A stretch of DNA of 64,000 nucleotides from an uncultured Clostridia bacterium. Its GTDB lineage: Bacteria > Bacillota > Clostridia > Oscillospirales > Acutalibacteraceae. The DNA lies in NCBI GenBank assembly GCA_947623205.1, contig CANQGM010000002.1:1-64000 (forward strand). Reading direction: 5' to 3'. Position 1 is the first letter of the stretch, and every line of letters starts with the position of its first letter. A model generated the notes under the pieces. The model had not been told where the DNA came from. It ran no database searches and saw only the letters and a list, made by a program, of their open reading frames with translations. This document shows positions 8,086-17,647 of the stretch, piece by piece. Position numbers and translations under genes: made by a program.

Positions 8086-8153
8086 CTGAAATTTTAATTA
8101 TCAATTTAACTTCTCTTTAAAAAATGAAAATATTTTCTTATTTAAAAATAATA

Positions 8154-8182
8154 TTGGATATTTTAAAATTTTGTAGTATAAT
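8154..8182 (+). promoter_or_regulatory. Promoter of the apbE-rnf gene cluster
   Basis: -35 TTGGAT (8154-8159), 17-base spacer, perfect -10 TATAAT (8177-8182), 33 bases before the apbE start. Confidence 0.7.
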
Positions 8183-8214
8183 GTCTGTATAATGGCTGAT
8201 AAGGGTTTGGTTTT

Positions 8215-9225
8215 TTGAAGGTATTGCAAAAGTTATGTGTTTTATTTATGGCCGTTGCCGTTTTATTTTGCTCAGCCTGTAATTTTGACTCAAGGTATAA
8301 CAGCGAGTTTTTTGCAATGGACACAATTATGACATTGACCGCCTACGGAAGCAAAAGCGAAAGTGCCGTTAAAACAGCTGAAAGTGAAATTAACAGGCTT
8401 GATACATTGCTTTCTGTCCAAAACAAAAACAGCGAAATTTACAGGCTTAACCGTGACAAAACAATAAGCGCCTCCGCCGACACTCTTAATCTTTTAAACC
8501 GCGCAATAAAAATTTATAATATGACCGACGGTGCATTTGATATTACAACTGAACCGCTTACCCGCATATGGGGATTTTATTCGGGACTAAAAAACCGTGT
8601 TCCGTCTGAAAATGAGATTGCTGACGCGCTTAAAACCGTTGGAGCGGAGCACATAAGAATCGACAAAAACAATATAACTCTTGACAGGAACACCTCGTTA
8701 GATTTGGGCGGAATTGCTAAAGGATATGCCTCGGCAAGAGCGGCGCAAATTCTTGAAGAAAACGGAATTTATTCTGCGCTGATTTCACTGGGAGGCAACA
8801 TAAGAGCTGTTGGCTCAAAGCCTGACGGCTCTGATTGGAGCGTTGCAATCACCGACCCTGATGATAATACACAGCAGGTAGGAACACTTTCAGTCAGCAA
8901 CACTGCTGTTGTAACCTCGGGCGGTTATCAGCGTTATTTTGAAGAAAACGGACAAGTGTACCATCATATATTAAATACAGATACGGGTTATCCTGCAAAA
9001 AGCGGTCTGAAATCGGTAACGGTAGTGTCTGAAGACGACACCCTTGCAGACGCTCTTTCAACAGGACTTTTTGTTATGGGCCTTGAAAGAGCAAGCAGTC
9101 TTTACAGTGAAAACAATACCCTTTTCGGGGCGGTATTTGTTACGGATAAAAACGAGGTTTATATTACCGACAACCTTAAAAACAGCTTTTCTTCGCAGCG
9201 CAGCTTTGAGGTGATTAAAATATGA
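8215..9225 (+). CDS. apbE: FAD:protein FMN transferase (ApbE), lipoprotein
   Basis: 336 residues with an N-terminal lipoprotein-type signal ending at Cys22 (FCSAC). The family's FAD/Mg-binding features are present: AMDTIMTLTAYG, LDLGGIAKGYA, ISLGGNIRAVG and a C-terminal DALSTGLFVMG. ApbE attaches FMN covalently to threonines of RnfG and RnfD on the outer face of the membrane; its position at the head of the rnf cluster fits exactly. The start is a TTG at 8215 (no in-frame ATG nearby), with a weak ribosome site. It overlaps the next gene by 4 bases, indicating coupling. Confidence 0.95.
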   Translation: MKVLQKLCVLFMAVAVLFCSACNFDSRYNSEFFAMDTIMTLTAYGSKSESAVKTAESEINRLDTLLSVQNKNSEIYRLNRDKTISASADTLNLLNRAIKIYNMTDGAFDITTEPLTRIWGFYSGLKNRVPSENEIADALKTVGAEHIRIDKNNITLDRNTSLDLGGIAKGYASARAAQILEENGIYSALISLGGNIRAVGSKPDGSDWSVAITDPDDNTQQVGTLSVSNTAVVTSGGYQRYFEENGQVYHHILNTDTGYPAKSGLKSVTVVSEDDTLADALSTGLFVMGLERASSLYSENNTLFGAVFVTDKNEVYITDNLKNSFSSQRSFEVIKI

Positions 9226-9599
9226 AGACCCGCGTATGGATAATAATTTTGTCATTAGCGGTGCTTGTGTGCGCTGTTTGGTGGATGTTGGTTTCAACTC
9301 CGTCATATCCGTCAAAAATTGTGGGAATTTATCAGAACGGAAGCCTTGTTGAAAAAATTGATCTCAACAGCGTTACTGGGGAGCGTGAAATAACGCTTTC
9401 GGGTAAATTCGGAAAAAACACAATTTTTATTTCACACGGGCATATTGAGATGAAGTCGGCGGAATGTCCCGACAAAATTTGTGTAAAGCACGGTGCGCTT
9501 GAAAGCAGCGGTACGCCGATTGTTTGCCTGCCAAATAAGGTGGTAATTAAATTTGAAAGCTCATCTGACGGTGCAGACGCTAAAACAGGTGCTGTATAA
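9222..9599 (+). CDS. NusG domain II-like membrane-anchored protein
   Basis: 125 residues: an N-terminal membrane anchor (about 5-25) and an outer beta-domain of the NusG_II family with the characteristic CPDKICVKHG motif (about 87-96) and a second Cys in GTPIVCLPNKVVI. Proteins of this type are regularly found beside apbE and rnf genes in Firmicutes; a role in Rnf or flavoprotein maturation is inferred, not proved. It overlaps apbE by 4 bases and shares a base with the next gene, so it is part of the same transcript. Confidence 0.85.
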   Translation: MKTRVWIIILSLAVLVCAVWWMLVSTPSYPSKIVGIYQNGSLVEKIDLNSVTGEREITLSGKFGKNTIFISHGHIEMKSAECPDKICVKHGALESSGTPIVCLPNKVVIKFESSSDGADAKTGAV

Positions 9600-10108
9600 T
9601 GAAAACAAGAAATTTGATTTTAACTGCAATTCTTACAGCTTTTGCTCTTGTTGCCTTTACCATTGAGGCGGCAATACCTCCGCTTACTCCTATATACGGC
9701 ATAAAGCTGGGTATTGCCAATGTATTTACATTGTTTGCTCTTTACGCTTTGGGAACGCGATATGCCGCGGCGCTGCTCTTTTTAAGAATTGTGCTTGGAA
9801 GTATATTTACGGGTCAGACCGTAGCGTTTATTTACAGTTTAACGGGAGGGTTACTTTCCTTTGTGCTGATGGTTCTGTTGAAAAGATTTTTTCCGCTGAA
9901 GCAAATTTGGGTTCTAAGCGCTCTGTGCGCCGTAACGCACAACATCGGTCAGCTTCTGGCGGCAGTATTTATGACGTCAACGGTTCAAATTGTGTGTTAT
10001 CTGCCTGTTCTTTTAATATCAGGCATTATCTCCGGTGCATTTACGGGTTTATGCGCTCAGCTTGTGTATATACGACTTAAAAAGTGGTTGGAGAACCATC
10101 TAAATTGA
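9599..10108 (+). CDS. Gx transporter family membrane protein
   Basis: 169 residues, five to six hydrophobic segments, matching the Gx transporter family (also annotated heptaprenyl diphosphate synthase component I, pfam07456). It begins MKTRNLILTAILTAFALVAF and contains LGIANVFTLFALYALG. The family regularly accompanies rnf and apbE genes; a proposed function is transport of a flavin or quinone-like precursor, which is inference. The start overlaps the NusG_II gene stop by one base. A 117-base gap with a hairpin-prone stretch separates it from rnfC. Confidence 0.8.
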   Translation: MKTRNLILTAILTAFALVAFTIEAAIPPLTPIYGIKLGIANVFTLFALYALGTRYAAALLFLRIVLGSIFTGQTVAFIYSLTGGLLSFVLMVLLKRFFPLKQIWVLSALCAVTHNIGQLLAAVFMTSTVQIVCYLPVLLISGIISGAFTGLCAQLVYIRLKKWLENHLN

Positions 10109-10225
10109 TTTTCTAAAGATTATAAATATTTAATGGCTGGAACGGCATTTTGTCAAATTTGGTTTTAATTTGCCGATATAGAATAAAAAATAATTTTTAA
10201 TAAAATATTTGGAGGATAGGAACAT

Positions 10226-11551
10226 ATGAGATTAAGTGGTATCAAAGTTCCGCACAAAAAAAATACCGCGGATATAGTACCTTTAAAGCTCCCTCTGCCA
10301 GAAACGGTGGTAATTCCAATGTCAATGCATATCGGAAAGCCCGCCGTACCTACTGTTAAAGCAGGCGAGAGGGTGACCGTAGGACAGCTTATCGGGTCGG
10401 CCGACGGATTTATCAGCGCTCCCGTACATTCAAGCGTGTCGGGAAAAGTAAAAAAGCTTGACGAAATAACAATGTCGGGCGGAATGAAAGCAACAGCCGT
10501 TGTAATTGAAACTGACGGTATGCAGGAGGTTTGCGAAAGTGTAAAGCCTCCCGTTGTGACTGATTTTGAAAGCTTTGTAAGCGCGGTAAAGGAAAGCGGG
10601 ATTGTCGGCTTGGGCGGAGCGGGCTTTCCCACGTTTGTAAAGCTTAACGTAAAGGATTTATCGGCGATAGAAACGGTTGTTATCAACGCCGCAGAATGTG
10701 AACCGTACATAACCTCTGACACAAGAACAATGCTTGACAAAGCGGAATATATTTCAAAGGGAATAGATCTGCTTCAAAAATATTTGTGCGCAAAACACAT
10801 TATAATCGGAATTGAAAATAACAAAAAACCCTGCATTGAAAAGATGACAGAGATTGCAAACAGCAAAAGCGGAGTTGAGGTAAAGGTGCTGCCCTCGGTT
10901 TATCCGCAGGGCGGTGAAAAGGTGCTTGTTTACAATACCACAGGCAGAATCATTCCAAAGGGCGGTTTGCCCCTTGATGTAGGAGCAATTGTAATCAACT
11001 GCACCACACTTACATCTATTGCTGAATATATTGAAACAGGTATGCCTCTTGTAGAAAAATGCATTACAGTTGACGGCTCTGCCGTTAAAGAGCCAAAAAA
11101 CGTAATTGCTCCCATAGGAACACCTGTAGAAAGGCTTTTTGAATTTTGCGGAGGATTTAAGTCGGAGCCTAAAAAGGTGCTTTACGGCGGTCCGATGATG
11201 GGAATAGCAGTATCGTCGTTAGATGTTCCCGTGCTTAAAATGACGAATGCGGTGATCGCTTTGGACGAAAAGGAGGCGCGGCCTCCAAAAACTACTTCAT
11301 GTATCGGCTGCGGCGCCTGCATAAATCATTGCCCTCTCAGACTTGACCCGCCTGCAATTGCAAAGGCTTACAAACTTGATTCATATGATGAGCTTAAAAA
11401 GCTGTGTGCCGATCTATGCATGGAATGCGGATGCTGCGCATATGTCTGTCCTGCAAACAGACCTATCGTACAGACCAACAAACTTGCAAAGGCAAAGCTT
11501 AATAAATATTTAAAAGAACAAAAAGAGGAAAAGGGGGAGAAAAATGAATAA
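10226..11551 (+). CDS. rnfC: Rnf complex subunit C (electron transport complex RsxC)
   Basis: 441 residues. The N-terminal barrel-sandwich region is followed by the flavin/NADH site GLGGAGFPTFVKL (about 131-143), an SLBB-like region, and a C-terminal di-cluster ferredoxin with CIGCGACINHCP and CMECGCCAYVCP. RnfC is the peripheral NADH-oxidising/NAD-reducing subunit of the ferredoxin:NAD+ oxidoreductase, a membrane ion pump (Na+ or H+) conserving energy in anaerobes. GGAGGATAGG precedes the ATG. It overlaps rnfD by 8 bases. First gene of the canonical order C-D-G-E-A-B. Confidence 0.96.
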   Translation: MRLSGIKVPHKKNTADIVPLKLPLPETVVIPMSMHIGKPAVPTVKAGERVTVGQLIGSADGFISAPVHSSVSGKVKKLDEITMSGGMKATAVVIETDGMQEVCESVKPPVVTDFESFVSAVKESGIVGLGGAGFPTFVKLNVKDLSAIETVVINAAECEPYITSDTRTMLDKAEYISKGIDLLQKYLCAKHIIIGIENNKKPCIEKMTEIANSKSGVEVKVLPSVYPQGGEKVLVYNTTGRIIPKGGLPLDVGAIVINCTTLTSIAEYIETGMPLVEKCITVDGSAVKEPKNVIAPIGTPVERLFEFCGGFKSEPKKVLYGGPMMGIAVSSLDVPVLKMTNAVIALDEKEARPPKTTSCIGCGACINHCPLRLDPPAIAKAYKLDSYDELKKLCADLCMECGCCAYVCPANRPIVQTNKLAKAKLNKYLKEQKEEKGEKNE

Positions 11552-12464
11552 GCTTATATCATCTGTTTCCCCTCATATTTCATCACCGAGGACAACTCAG
11601 AAAATTATGCTTGATGTGCTAATAGCTCTGCTGCCTGCCGGAGTTGCTTCTGTTATAATTTTCGGAGCAAGGTCGCTGCTTGTTATAGGCGTATGCGTTG
11701 CCGTATGTATTGCGTCTGAGTGGGTGTTTGAAAAAATCTGCAAAAGGGATAACACTATACCGGATCTTTCTGCTGTTGTAACTGGCGTTCTGCTTGCATA
11801 CAACCTGCCTGTTTCCATTCCTTTGTGGCAGGCGGCTTTCGGAAGCGCTTTTGCAATAGTTGTTGTAAAGCAGCTTTTCGGCGGCATAGGTCAGAACTTT
11901 GCAAATCCGGCAATTACCGCCCGAATTGTTATGATGACGGCGTTTTCGGGAACTATGACTACCTGGACATTCCCGGACGCTTACTCAAGCGCTACGCCGC
12001 TTGCTCTTATGTTTAAAGGTGAGCTTGACAGTCTGCCCTCATATACAGATATGCTGTTGGGCGTCCGCGGCGGATGTTTGGGAGAAACCTGTACAATAGC
12101 TTTGCTTGCAGGCGGAATATATCTTATTGCAAAGCGCGTAATAACATGGCACACGCCCGCTGCATTTATCGGCACAGTGCTTGTAATGTCGCTGATTTTT
12201 GACAAGTCGCCTATTTATCAGCTTATGTCCGGCGGACTTATTATAGGTGCATTTTTTATGGCGACCGACTACGCAACAACTCCTTCAACTAAATGGGGCA
12301 AGGTTATTTTCGGTATAGGCTGCGGTCTTATTACAATACTTATCAGGTTTTGGGGTACTTCTCCCGAAGGTGTGTCGTACTCAATTTTACTGATGAACAT
12401 TTTTACACCGTACATTTCAAGGCTTACACGCTCAAAGCCCCTTATCGGAGGTGACAGGCAGTGA
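11544..12464 (+). CDS. rnfD: Rnf complex subunit D
   Basis: 306 residues, about nine or ten membrane segments. The segment DAYSSATPLALM (about 149-160) corresponds to the site where FMN is linked to a threonine in RnfD/NqrB proteins. RnfD is part of the ion-translocating core. Start ATG follows a GGGGAGA ribosome site inside the end of rnfC; its stop overlaps the rnfG GTG start. Confidence 0.96.
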   Translation: MNKLISSVSPHISSPRTTQKIMLDVLIALLPAGVASVIIFGARSLLVIGVCVAVCIASEWVFEKICKRDNTIPDLSAVVTGVLLAYNLPVSIPLWQAAFGSAFAIVVVKQLFGGIGQNFANPAITARIVMMTAFSGTMTTWTFPDAYSSATPLALMFKGELDSLPSYTDMLLGVRGGCLGETCTIALLAGGIYLIAKRVITWHTPAAFIGTVLVMSLIFDKSPIYQLMSGGLIIGAFFMATDYATTPSTKWGKVIFGIGCGLITILIRFWGTSPEGVSYSILLMNIFTPYISRLTRSKPLIGGDRQ

Positions 12465-12994
12465 AAGATATGTTTAAAAATTTTATTAAGCCGGTGCTCG
12501 TGCTTACTTGCATATGCCTTGTAGTGACGGCGCTGTTGGCGTATATCAATACTGTTACCTCTCCGATTATTGCCGAATCGGAGCAAAAGGCGGCACAGGA
12601 GGCGATGTCGGAGGTTTTATCGCAGGCAGATTCCTTTAAACAGGTCGCTTTTGATACCGCAACTGAGAGAGTAACTGAAATTTACCGTGCCGAAAACGGC
12701 GCAGGCTATGTGTTTATGCTTACAACAAAGGGATACGGCGGTGATATGAAGCTGATTTGCGGAGTTAAAGCCGACGGCACGATCGAAGCATGTAAAACAC
12801 TTTCACACTCAGAAACAAGCGGACTTGGCTCAAAAACTGCCGAGGACCCATACAGAAATCAATATGCTGGAAAAAACTCAGAAACACTTAATGAGGTAGA
12901 CGCTGTTTCGGGTGCAACTATTTCTTCAACAGCATATAAAAACGCAATTGAAGAAGCTCTTGAGGCGTTTGATAAAGTAAAGGAGGCGGAGTAA
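12461..12994 (+). CDS. rnfG: Rnf complex subunit G
   Basis: 177 residues: one N-terminal membrane span and an outer FMN-binding domain whose C-terminal SGATISSTA motif (about 150-158) contains the FMN-accepting threonine modified by ApbE. It passes electrons within the Rnf complex. The GTG at 12461 follows GGAGGTGA; an ATG at 12470 is an alternative. It overlaps both neighbours by 1-4 bases. Confidence 0.95.
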   Translation: MKDMFKNFIKPVLVLTCICLVVTALLAYINTVTSPIIAESEQKAAQEAMSEVLSQADSFKQVAFDTATERVTEIYRAENGAGYVFMLTTKGYGGDMKLICGVKADGTIEACKTLSHSETSGLGSKTAEDPYRNQYAGKNSETLNEVDAVSGATISSTAYKNAIEEALEAFDKVKEAE

Positions 12995-13671
12995 TGAATA
13001 AAAGACAAAACCTTTTAAAGGGCATTATTAAGGAAAATCCGGTTCTTGTTCTTATACTCGGAACCTGCCCGACCCTTGCGGTTTCAACAAGCGTTTCAAG
13101 CGCGCTGGGAATGGGTGCGGCTGCTGCAATAGTATTGCTCTGCTCTAATATTGTAATTTCGGCGCTGCGAAAGGTAATTCCCGACACGGTGCGGATACCC
13201 TGCTACATAGTGCTTATTGCGGGCTTTGTAACAATGGTGCAAATGCTTGTTAAGGCGTTTGCTCCGGCACTTGACGAATCTTTAGGAATTTATCTTCCTC
13301 TAATAGTTGTAAACTGCATTATCTTAGGACGCGCAGAAATGTACGCAAACAAAAACAAGGTGATCGACTCTGCAATTGACGCTTTGGGTATGGGCGCGGG
13401 TTTTACACTTGCTTTACTTCTTATGGCTACGATACGTGAGGTGTTTGGCAGTGGCACATGGATGGGGATTCAGATCCCCGTGCTTGCACAAAACAATATT
13501 TCAATTATGACAATGGCTCCGGGCGGATTCTTAGTGTTTGGCATTCTTATAGCAGTTGTCAATAAAATTTCGGGCGGCAAAAATGCAAAAAAGAATTTTG
13601 GCTGCGCAGGATGTCCGTCGGCTGAGATCTGCGGAAAAACCTCCTGTGAGGAAAAGGAGGAAGAAGTATGA
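12994..13671 (+). CDS. rnfE: Rnf complex subunit E
   Basis: 225 residues, six membrane segments. The motifs ILGTCPTLAVST and VVNCIILGRAE carry the two cysteines that, with those of RnfA, hold the intramembrane iron-sulfur cluster. It ends in a Cys-rich cytoplasmic tail (GCAGCPSAEICGKTSC) followed by acidic residues, which could bind an additional metal or cluster; this is inference. Overlaps rnfA by 4 bases. Confidence 0.95.
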   Translation: MNKRQNLLKGIIKENPVLVLILGTCPTLAVSTSVSSALGMGAAAAIVLLCSNIVISALRKVIPDTVRIPCYIVLIAGFVTMVQMLVKAFAPALDESLGIYLPLIVVNCIILGRAEMYANKNKVIDSAIDALGMGAGFTLALLLMATIREVFGSGTWMGIQIPVLAQNNISIMTMAPGGFLVFGILIAVVNKISGGKNAKKNFGCAGCPSAEICGKTSCEEKEEEV

Positions 13672-14258
13672 CAAATTTTATTATAATTATGCTTTCCGCC
13701 GTGTTTATAAACAACTATGTATTGTCACGCTTTTTAGGAATATGTCCGTTTTTAGGCGTTTCAAAAAAGCTGAATCAGGCGGCGGGAATGAGCGTTGCTG
13801 TAATTTTTGTAATGCTTATGGCTACGGCTGTAACATGGCCTATTCAGACATATTTGCTTGACCCAAATAATTTAGGATATTTACAGACTATTGTATTTAT
13901 TCTTGTAATTGCGGCTCTTGTTCAGCTTGTGGAAATTATATTAAAAAGATATATTCCGTCGCTTCACAAGTCGCTCGGAGTATATCTTCCGCTGATTACA
14001 ACAAACTGTGCCGTACTGGGCGTTACCATTTTAAATATTGACGAGGGCTATACCTTTGCCGAATCAATGGTAAATTCTCTTGGCAGCGGCCTGGGATTTT
14101 TCCTTGCCATGGTAATGTTTGCGGGAGTTCGCTCAAGGCTTGAGGGTGCCGATATTCCCAAAGCTTTTCAGGGACTTCCAATTACACTTGTAGCGGCGTC
14201 AATAACATCGCTGTCCTTTTTGGGATTTTCGGGCGTTATTGAAAATCTTTTTGCATAA
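13668..14258 (+). CDS. rnfA: Rnf complex subunit A
   Basis: 196 residues, six membrane spans, paralogue of RnfE with inverted topology. NYVLSRFLGICPFLGVS (about 16-32) and LITTNCAVLG carry the conserved cluster-binding cysteines. Core of the Rnf ion pump. The rnfB ribosome site AAAGGAGGTG begins at its stop. Confidence 0.96.
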   Translation: MTNFIIIMLSAVFINNYVLSRFLGICPFLGVSKKLNQAAGMSVAVIFVMLMATAVTWPIQTYLLDPNNLGYLQTIVFILVIAALVQLVEIILKRYIPSLHKSLGVYLPLITTNCAVLGVTILNIDEGYTFAESMVNSLGSGLGFFLAMVMFAGVRSRLEGADIPKAFQGLPITLVAASITSLSFLGFSGVIENLFA

Positions 14259-14272
14259 AGGAGGTGCCGGTA

Positions 14273-15103
14273 ATGAATGAAATTTTAATTGCGGTTATCC
14301 CCGTTGTAATTATCGGTGTGATCTGCGCCGTGGTACTGGCAGTCGCTTCAAAGTTTATGGCTGTTAAGGAAAATGAAAAAATACCGCTGATTCGTGAATG
14401 CCTGCCCGGAGCAAACTGCGGTGCCTGCGGATTTGCAGGATGCGACGGTTATGCAAAAGCGCTTGCCGAAATTGACGGAACGGCAACGAACCTTTGTATT
14501 CCCGGAGCCGACGCTGTTTCACGAAAATTAAGCGAGATTCTCGGCGTTGAGTTTGAGGATGTTGTAGAAAAGGTTGCAGTTGTACACTGTGCAGGAGATT
14601 GCAATAATACTCAGGATAAAGTTGAGTATATAGGAATTGAGAGCTGTACGGCGGCAAAGCTTATTTTTGGCTCAAAGGGCGAATGTCCCTATGGCTGTAT
14701 GGGGCTGGGTGACTGTATGAACGCTTGCCCCAACAACGCAATTTGCATAGAAAACGGAATTGCTCATGTTGATACAAGGTTGTGTACAGGATGCGGACTT
14801 TGTACAAAGGCCTGTCCTAATCACCTTATTTCACTGATGGATGACGTGGAAAGGGTTGTTGTAACTTGCAGCAACACGGATAAGGGCGCGTTTACACGCA
14901 AGGCTTGCAAAAACGGCTGTATTGGGTGCAGAAAATGTGAAAAAGTCTGCTCAAATGATGCGATTAAAGTCGTTAATAATCTTGCTGTGATCGATTACTC
15001 AAAATGTCCCGAATGTGATGATTTCGGCGTATGTGCAAGAGAATGTACAACGGGCTGTATTGCTGTTTCTGATTTTAATGGTATTCACCGTTTTAAGAAT
15101 TAG
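14273..15103 (+). CDS. rnfB: Rnf complex subunit B (ferredoxin-type, electron entry)
   Basis: 276 residues. One N-terminal membrane span, then the four-Cys domain PGANCGACGFAGCDGYA, and three to four [4Fe-4S] motifs including CMNACPNNAIC, CTGCGLCTKACP and CIGCRKCEKVCS. RnfB accepts electrons from reduced ferredoxin. The ATG at 14273 is preferred because AAAGGAGGTG sits just upstream; a GTG at 14264 lies inside that ribosome site. Last gene of the operon, followed by a strong terminator. Confidence 0.96.
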   Translation: MNEILIAVIPVVIIGVICAVVLAVASKFMAVKENEKIPLIRECLPGANCGACGFAGCDGYAKALAEIDGTATNLCIPGADAVSRKLSEILGVEFEDVVEKVAVVHCAGDCNNTQDKVEYIGIESCTAAKLIFGSKGECPYGCMGLGDCMNACPNNAICIENGIAHVDTRLCTGCGLCTKACPNHLISLMDDVERVVVTCSNTDKGAFTRKACKNGCIGCRKCEKVCSNDAIKVVNNLAVIDYSKCPECDDFGVCARECTTGCIAVSDFNGIHRFKN

Positions 15104-15105
15104 AC

Positions 15106-15152
15106 AACAAAACCTCAGAAGTTTGGTAAAATCTTACTTCTGAGGTTTTGTT
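15106..15152 (+). terminator. Terminator of the rnf operon
   Basis: A perfect 17-bp stem: AACAAAACCTCAGAAGT (15106-15122) with ACTTCTGAGGTTTTGTT (15136-15152). Confidence 0.88.
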
Positions 15153-15248
15153 AATTTGTGAGTTCATAATGAGTACAAACATATTTTTAGTAAATAAGAT
15201 TGCAGTAAAATAACAATATGACCTCTTAAAAATTGAATATAAATCAAC

Positions 15249-15683
15249 TTATAAAAACTGGCGTATGTCTATTGCAAGTTTTTCCTCAAGATTAATCAGA
15301 CGTTTTGTAATATCCTTTGATTTTTCATCGGCAGCCTCATATTGATTTAGATAGCGGTTAAGCGTTTTTACACCCATATTACATCCGTCAGTTATCAGGT
15401 CGGCAATTGTACTGTCGGATTCATCCATAACCAGTTTTACATTGGTTTTCATCCAGGACATACTTTTTGCCATAGGATTTGGATTTTTTCCCTCATCATG
15501 GTATTCATCAAGAAGAATCTGTATTTCTTCCTTTAGTTTGTCATGCTCGTTTTTGCAGTCTGACAAATATTCTTTTAATTTTTTATTAGACACATAGTTA
15601 AGAACCTCATCAATTGACGCAACACCCATTTTAATTCCTGCGTCACATTCTCTCAGCAGTTTTATGGTATCCTGCTCTATCAT
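15249..15683 (-). CDS. Predicted four-helix-bundle (ferritin-like) cytoplasmic protein
   Basis: About 144 residues, almost entirely amphipathic helix, beginning MIEQDTIKLLRECDAGIKMG. Periodic acidic residues (EHDKLKEEI, DESDSTIADLI) and length suggest a ferritin-like or DUF2383/DUF892-type bundle, but I do not see a complete di-iron E-x-x-H set, so function is open. I use the ATG at 15683 because GGAGG lies 7 bases upstream; the longer frame to 15722 lacks a ribosome site. It is transcribed alone, convergent with rnfB. Confidence 0.65.
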   Translation of the reverse strand: MIEQDTIKLLRECDAGIKMGVASIDEVLNYVSNKKLKEYLSDCKNEHDKLKEEIQILLDEYHDEGKNPNPMAKSMSWMKTNVKLVMDESDSTIADLITDGCNMGVKTLNRYLNQYEAADEKSKDITKRLINLEEKLAIDIRQFL

Positions 15684-15738
15684 AATAACGCCTCCAAAAT
15701 TTTTATAAAGATAGTATGCCATTTTTTGATAAAAAAAT

Positions 15739-15759
15739 ACCCATCCAATTTGGATGGGT
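15739..15759 (-). terminator. Terminator of the phosphosugar mutase gene
   Basis: Perfect dyad ACCCATCC/GGATGGGT; on the minus strand it is followed by ATTTTTTTATC, giving a good rho-independent terminator. Confidence 0.85.
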
Positions 15760-15778
15760 CAATTATTTTATTGATTAA

Positions 15779-17500
15779 TTACTCAACGCCGAGGAGCTTT
15801 TTAGCGGAAACAATAAGATTATTACAAATATTTTCAGCGTCTGCTCTGTTATTGCCTACCGCGGTAATATAAAGCTTTATTTTAGGCTCTGTGCCGCTCG
15901 GGCGGATTATAACAGCATTGTCGCCGTCAAGATTAAGAGCGATAACATTAGATTTTGGCAAATCAATGTCTTTTTTGTCGCCCGTAATCATATCTTTTTC
16001 ATATTTAAGAAAATAGTCGCTGATTCTTACAACGCCGTAGCTGTCGATCTGCACAGGAATATCGTCTCTTATATCCGACATGATCTGAGCCATTTTCTTC
16101 ATTCCTGACGCGCCTTCAAATTCAAAAGAAACGGTTTTGTTCATGTAATAACCGTATTCTTCATACAGACCGTCAATAACTTCGGCAAGAGATTTGCCCT
16201 GCTTTTTGTAATAAGCGGCCATTTCACAAATGAGCATACAGGCTACAACTGCGTCTTTATCTCTTACATAAGTGCCTGAAAGATAACCGTAGCTTTCTTC
16301 AAATCCAAAGAGAAAACGGTTTTCCTCGTGTACTTTTTCAAGATTAAGAATAACTTCGCCTATATATTTAAAGCCCGTAAGAACGTTTTTAAGCTCGCAG
16401 TCATATTTTTCGCAAAGTTTGTTGATTAATTTTGTAGTAACAATCGTTTTAACAACTACCGGTTTTTCAGGCAGTGTGCCGTCAGCCTTTTTACAGGAGA
16501 GGATGTAGTTTGTCAGCATTACGCCGTTCTCATTGCCTGTAATAAGACGGTAGCTTCCGTCGTGATCTTTAACCGCAATACCCACACGGTCCGCGTCCGG
16601 GTCGGTAGCAAGCAGTAAATCCGGCTGTTCTTTTTCGCAGAGCTCAAGACCTTTTGCAAGAGCCTCTTTTATTTCGGGGTTAGGGTAGGGGCAGGTCGTA
16701 AAATTCCCGTCGGGCATTTCCTGCTCGGGAACAACCGTAATGTCAGTGACTCCAATATTACTAAGAACCTTTCTTACAAGTTTATTGCCGGTACCGTTTA
16801 GAGGAGTGTAAACGATTTTAAGTCCCGCATTTTCGCAAGTTCCGGGATTGACCTGCTGTTCCATAACCTTTTCAAGGTAAGAGTCATAAACCTTATCGTC
16901 TACATATTCTATCAGATTTTCTTCAACAGCTTTTTCAAAGTTCATTGTTTTGACGTCTTTAAACATATCAAGCTTGCATATTTCGTCATAAACAATGCCT
17001 GCGGCAACATCCGTCATCTGACAGCCGTCTTCGCCGTATGCCTTATAACCGTTGTAAGCGGCGGGATTGTGGCTTGCGGTAATCATAATTCCTGCCTGAC
17101 ATTTAAAATAACGAACAAGATATGAAAGAACCGGAGTGGGCTGCAGCTCCTTTGTAATGTAAACTTTAATGCCGTTTGCCGCAAGAACTTTTGCGGCCTC
17201 AATCATAAAAAGGTCGGCCTTGATTCTGCTGTCATGAGAAATTGCAACACAACCTTTGCCGTATTTTTGAAGAACATAATTTGCAAGTCCCTGCGTTGCC
17301 TGCCTTACAACATAGATGTTCATTCTGTTAGTACCCGCGCCGATTATTCCGCGCAGTCCTGCCGTACCGAAAGCAAGTGAAGTGTAAAAACGCTCGTGTA
17401 TTTCATTTTCATCACTTTTTATGCTTTCAAGTTCGTTAACAAGGTCGCTGTCCTCGGTGGCGAATTTGCGCCACTCATTGTAAGCTTCAAGAAAATCCAT
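15779..17500 (-). CDS. pgcA: Phospho-sugar mutase (phosphoglucomutase/phosphomannomutase)
   Basis: 573 residues of the alpha-D-phosphohexomutase superfamily: active-site serine loop TASHNPAAYNGYKAY (about 141-155), metal loop DPDADRVGI (about 303-311), sugar-binding GFEESYGYLSG (about 401-411) and C-terminal phosphate-binding RPSGTEPKIKLY. It interconverts hexose 1- and 6-phosphates, feeding cell-wall or glycan precursors; it sits beside glycan-related genes on the same strand. A GGGGGTAA ribosome site precedes the ATG. Length fits PgcA-type enzymes of Firmicutes. Confidence 0.93.
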   Translation of the reverse strand: MDFLEAYNEWRKFATEDSDLVNELESIKSDENEIHERFYTSLAFGTAGLRGIIGAGTNRMNIYVVRQATQGLANYVLQKYGKGCVAISHDSRIKADLFMIEAAKVLAANGIKVYITKELQPTPVLSYLVRYFKCQAGIMITASHNPAAYNGYKAYGEDGCQMTDVAAGIVYDEICKLDMFKDVKTMNFEKAVEENLIEYVDDKVYDSYLEKVMEQQVNPGTCENAGLKIVYTPLNGTGNKLVRKVLSNIGVTDITVVPEQEMPDGNFTTCPYPNPEIKEALAKGLELCEKEQPDLLLATDPDADRVGIAVKDHDGSYRLITGNENGVMLTNYILSCKKADGTLPEKPVVVKTIVTTKLINKLCEKYDCELKNVLTGFKYIGEVILNLEKVHEENRFLFGFEESYGYLSGTYVRDKDAVVACMLICEMAAYYKKQGKSLAEVIDGLYEEYGYYMNKTVSFEFEGASGMKKMAQIMSDIRDDIPVQIDSYGVVRISDYFLKYEKDMITGDKKDIDLPKSNVIALNLDGDNAVIIRPSGTEPKIKLYITAVGNNRADAENICNNLIVSAKKLLGVE

Positions 17501-17647
17501 AAAATTACCCCCACGGAAAAATCCTTATACAAAATATCAATTTAGATTTACATTTGTTAAAAAACCGAATATTTTTTAATATAACATAAAATAGCTGAAT
17601 ATACAAGATTTTTTAATCGTAAAACTTTTATTTTTTGATTATTTTAA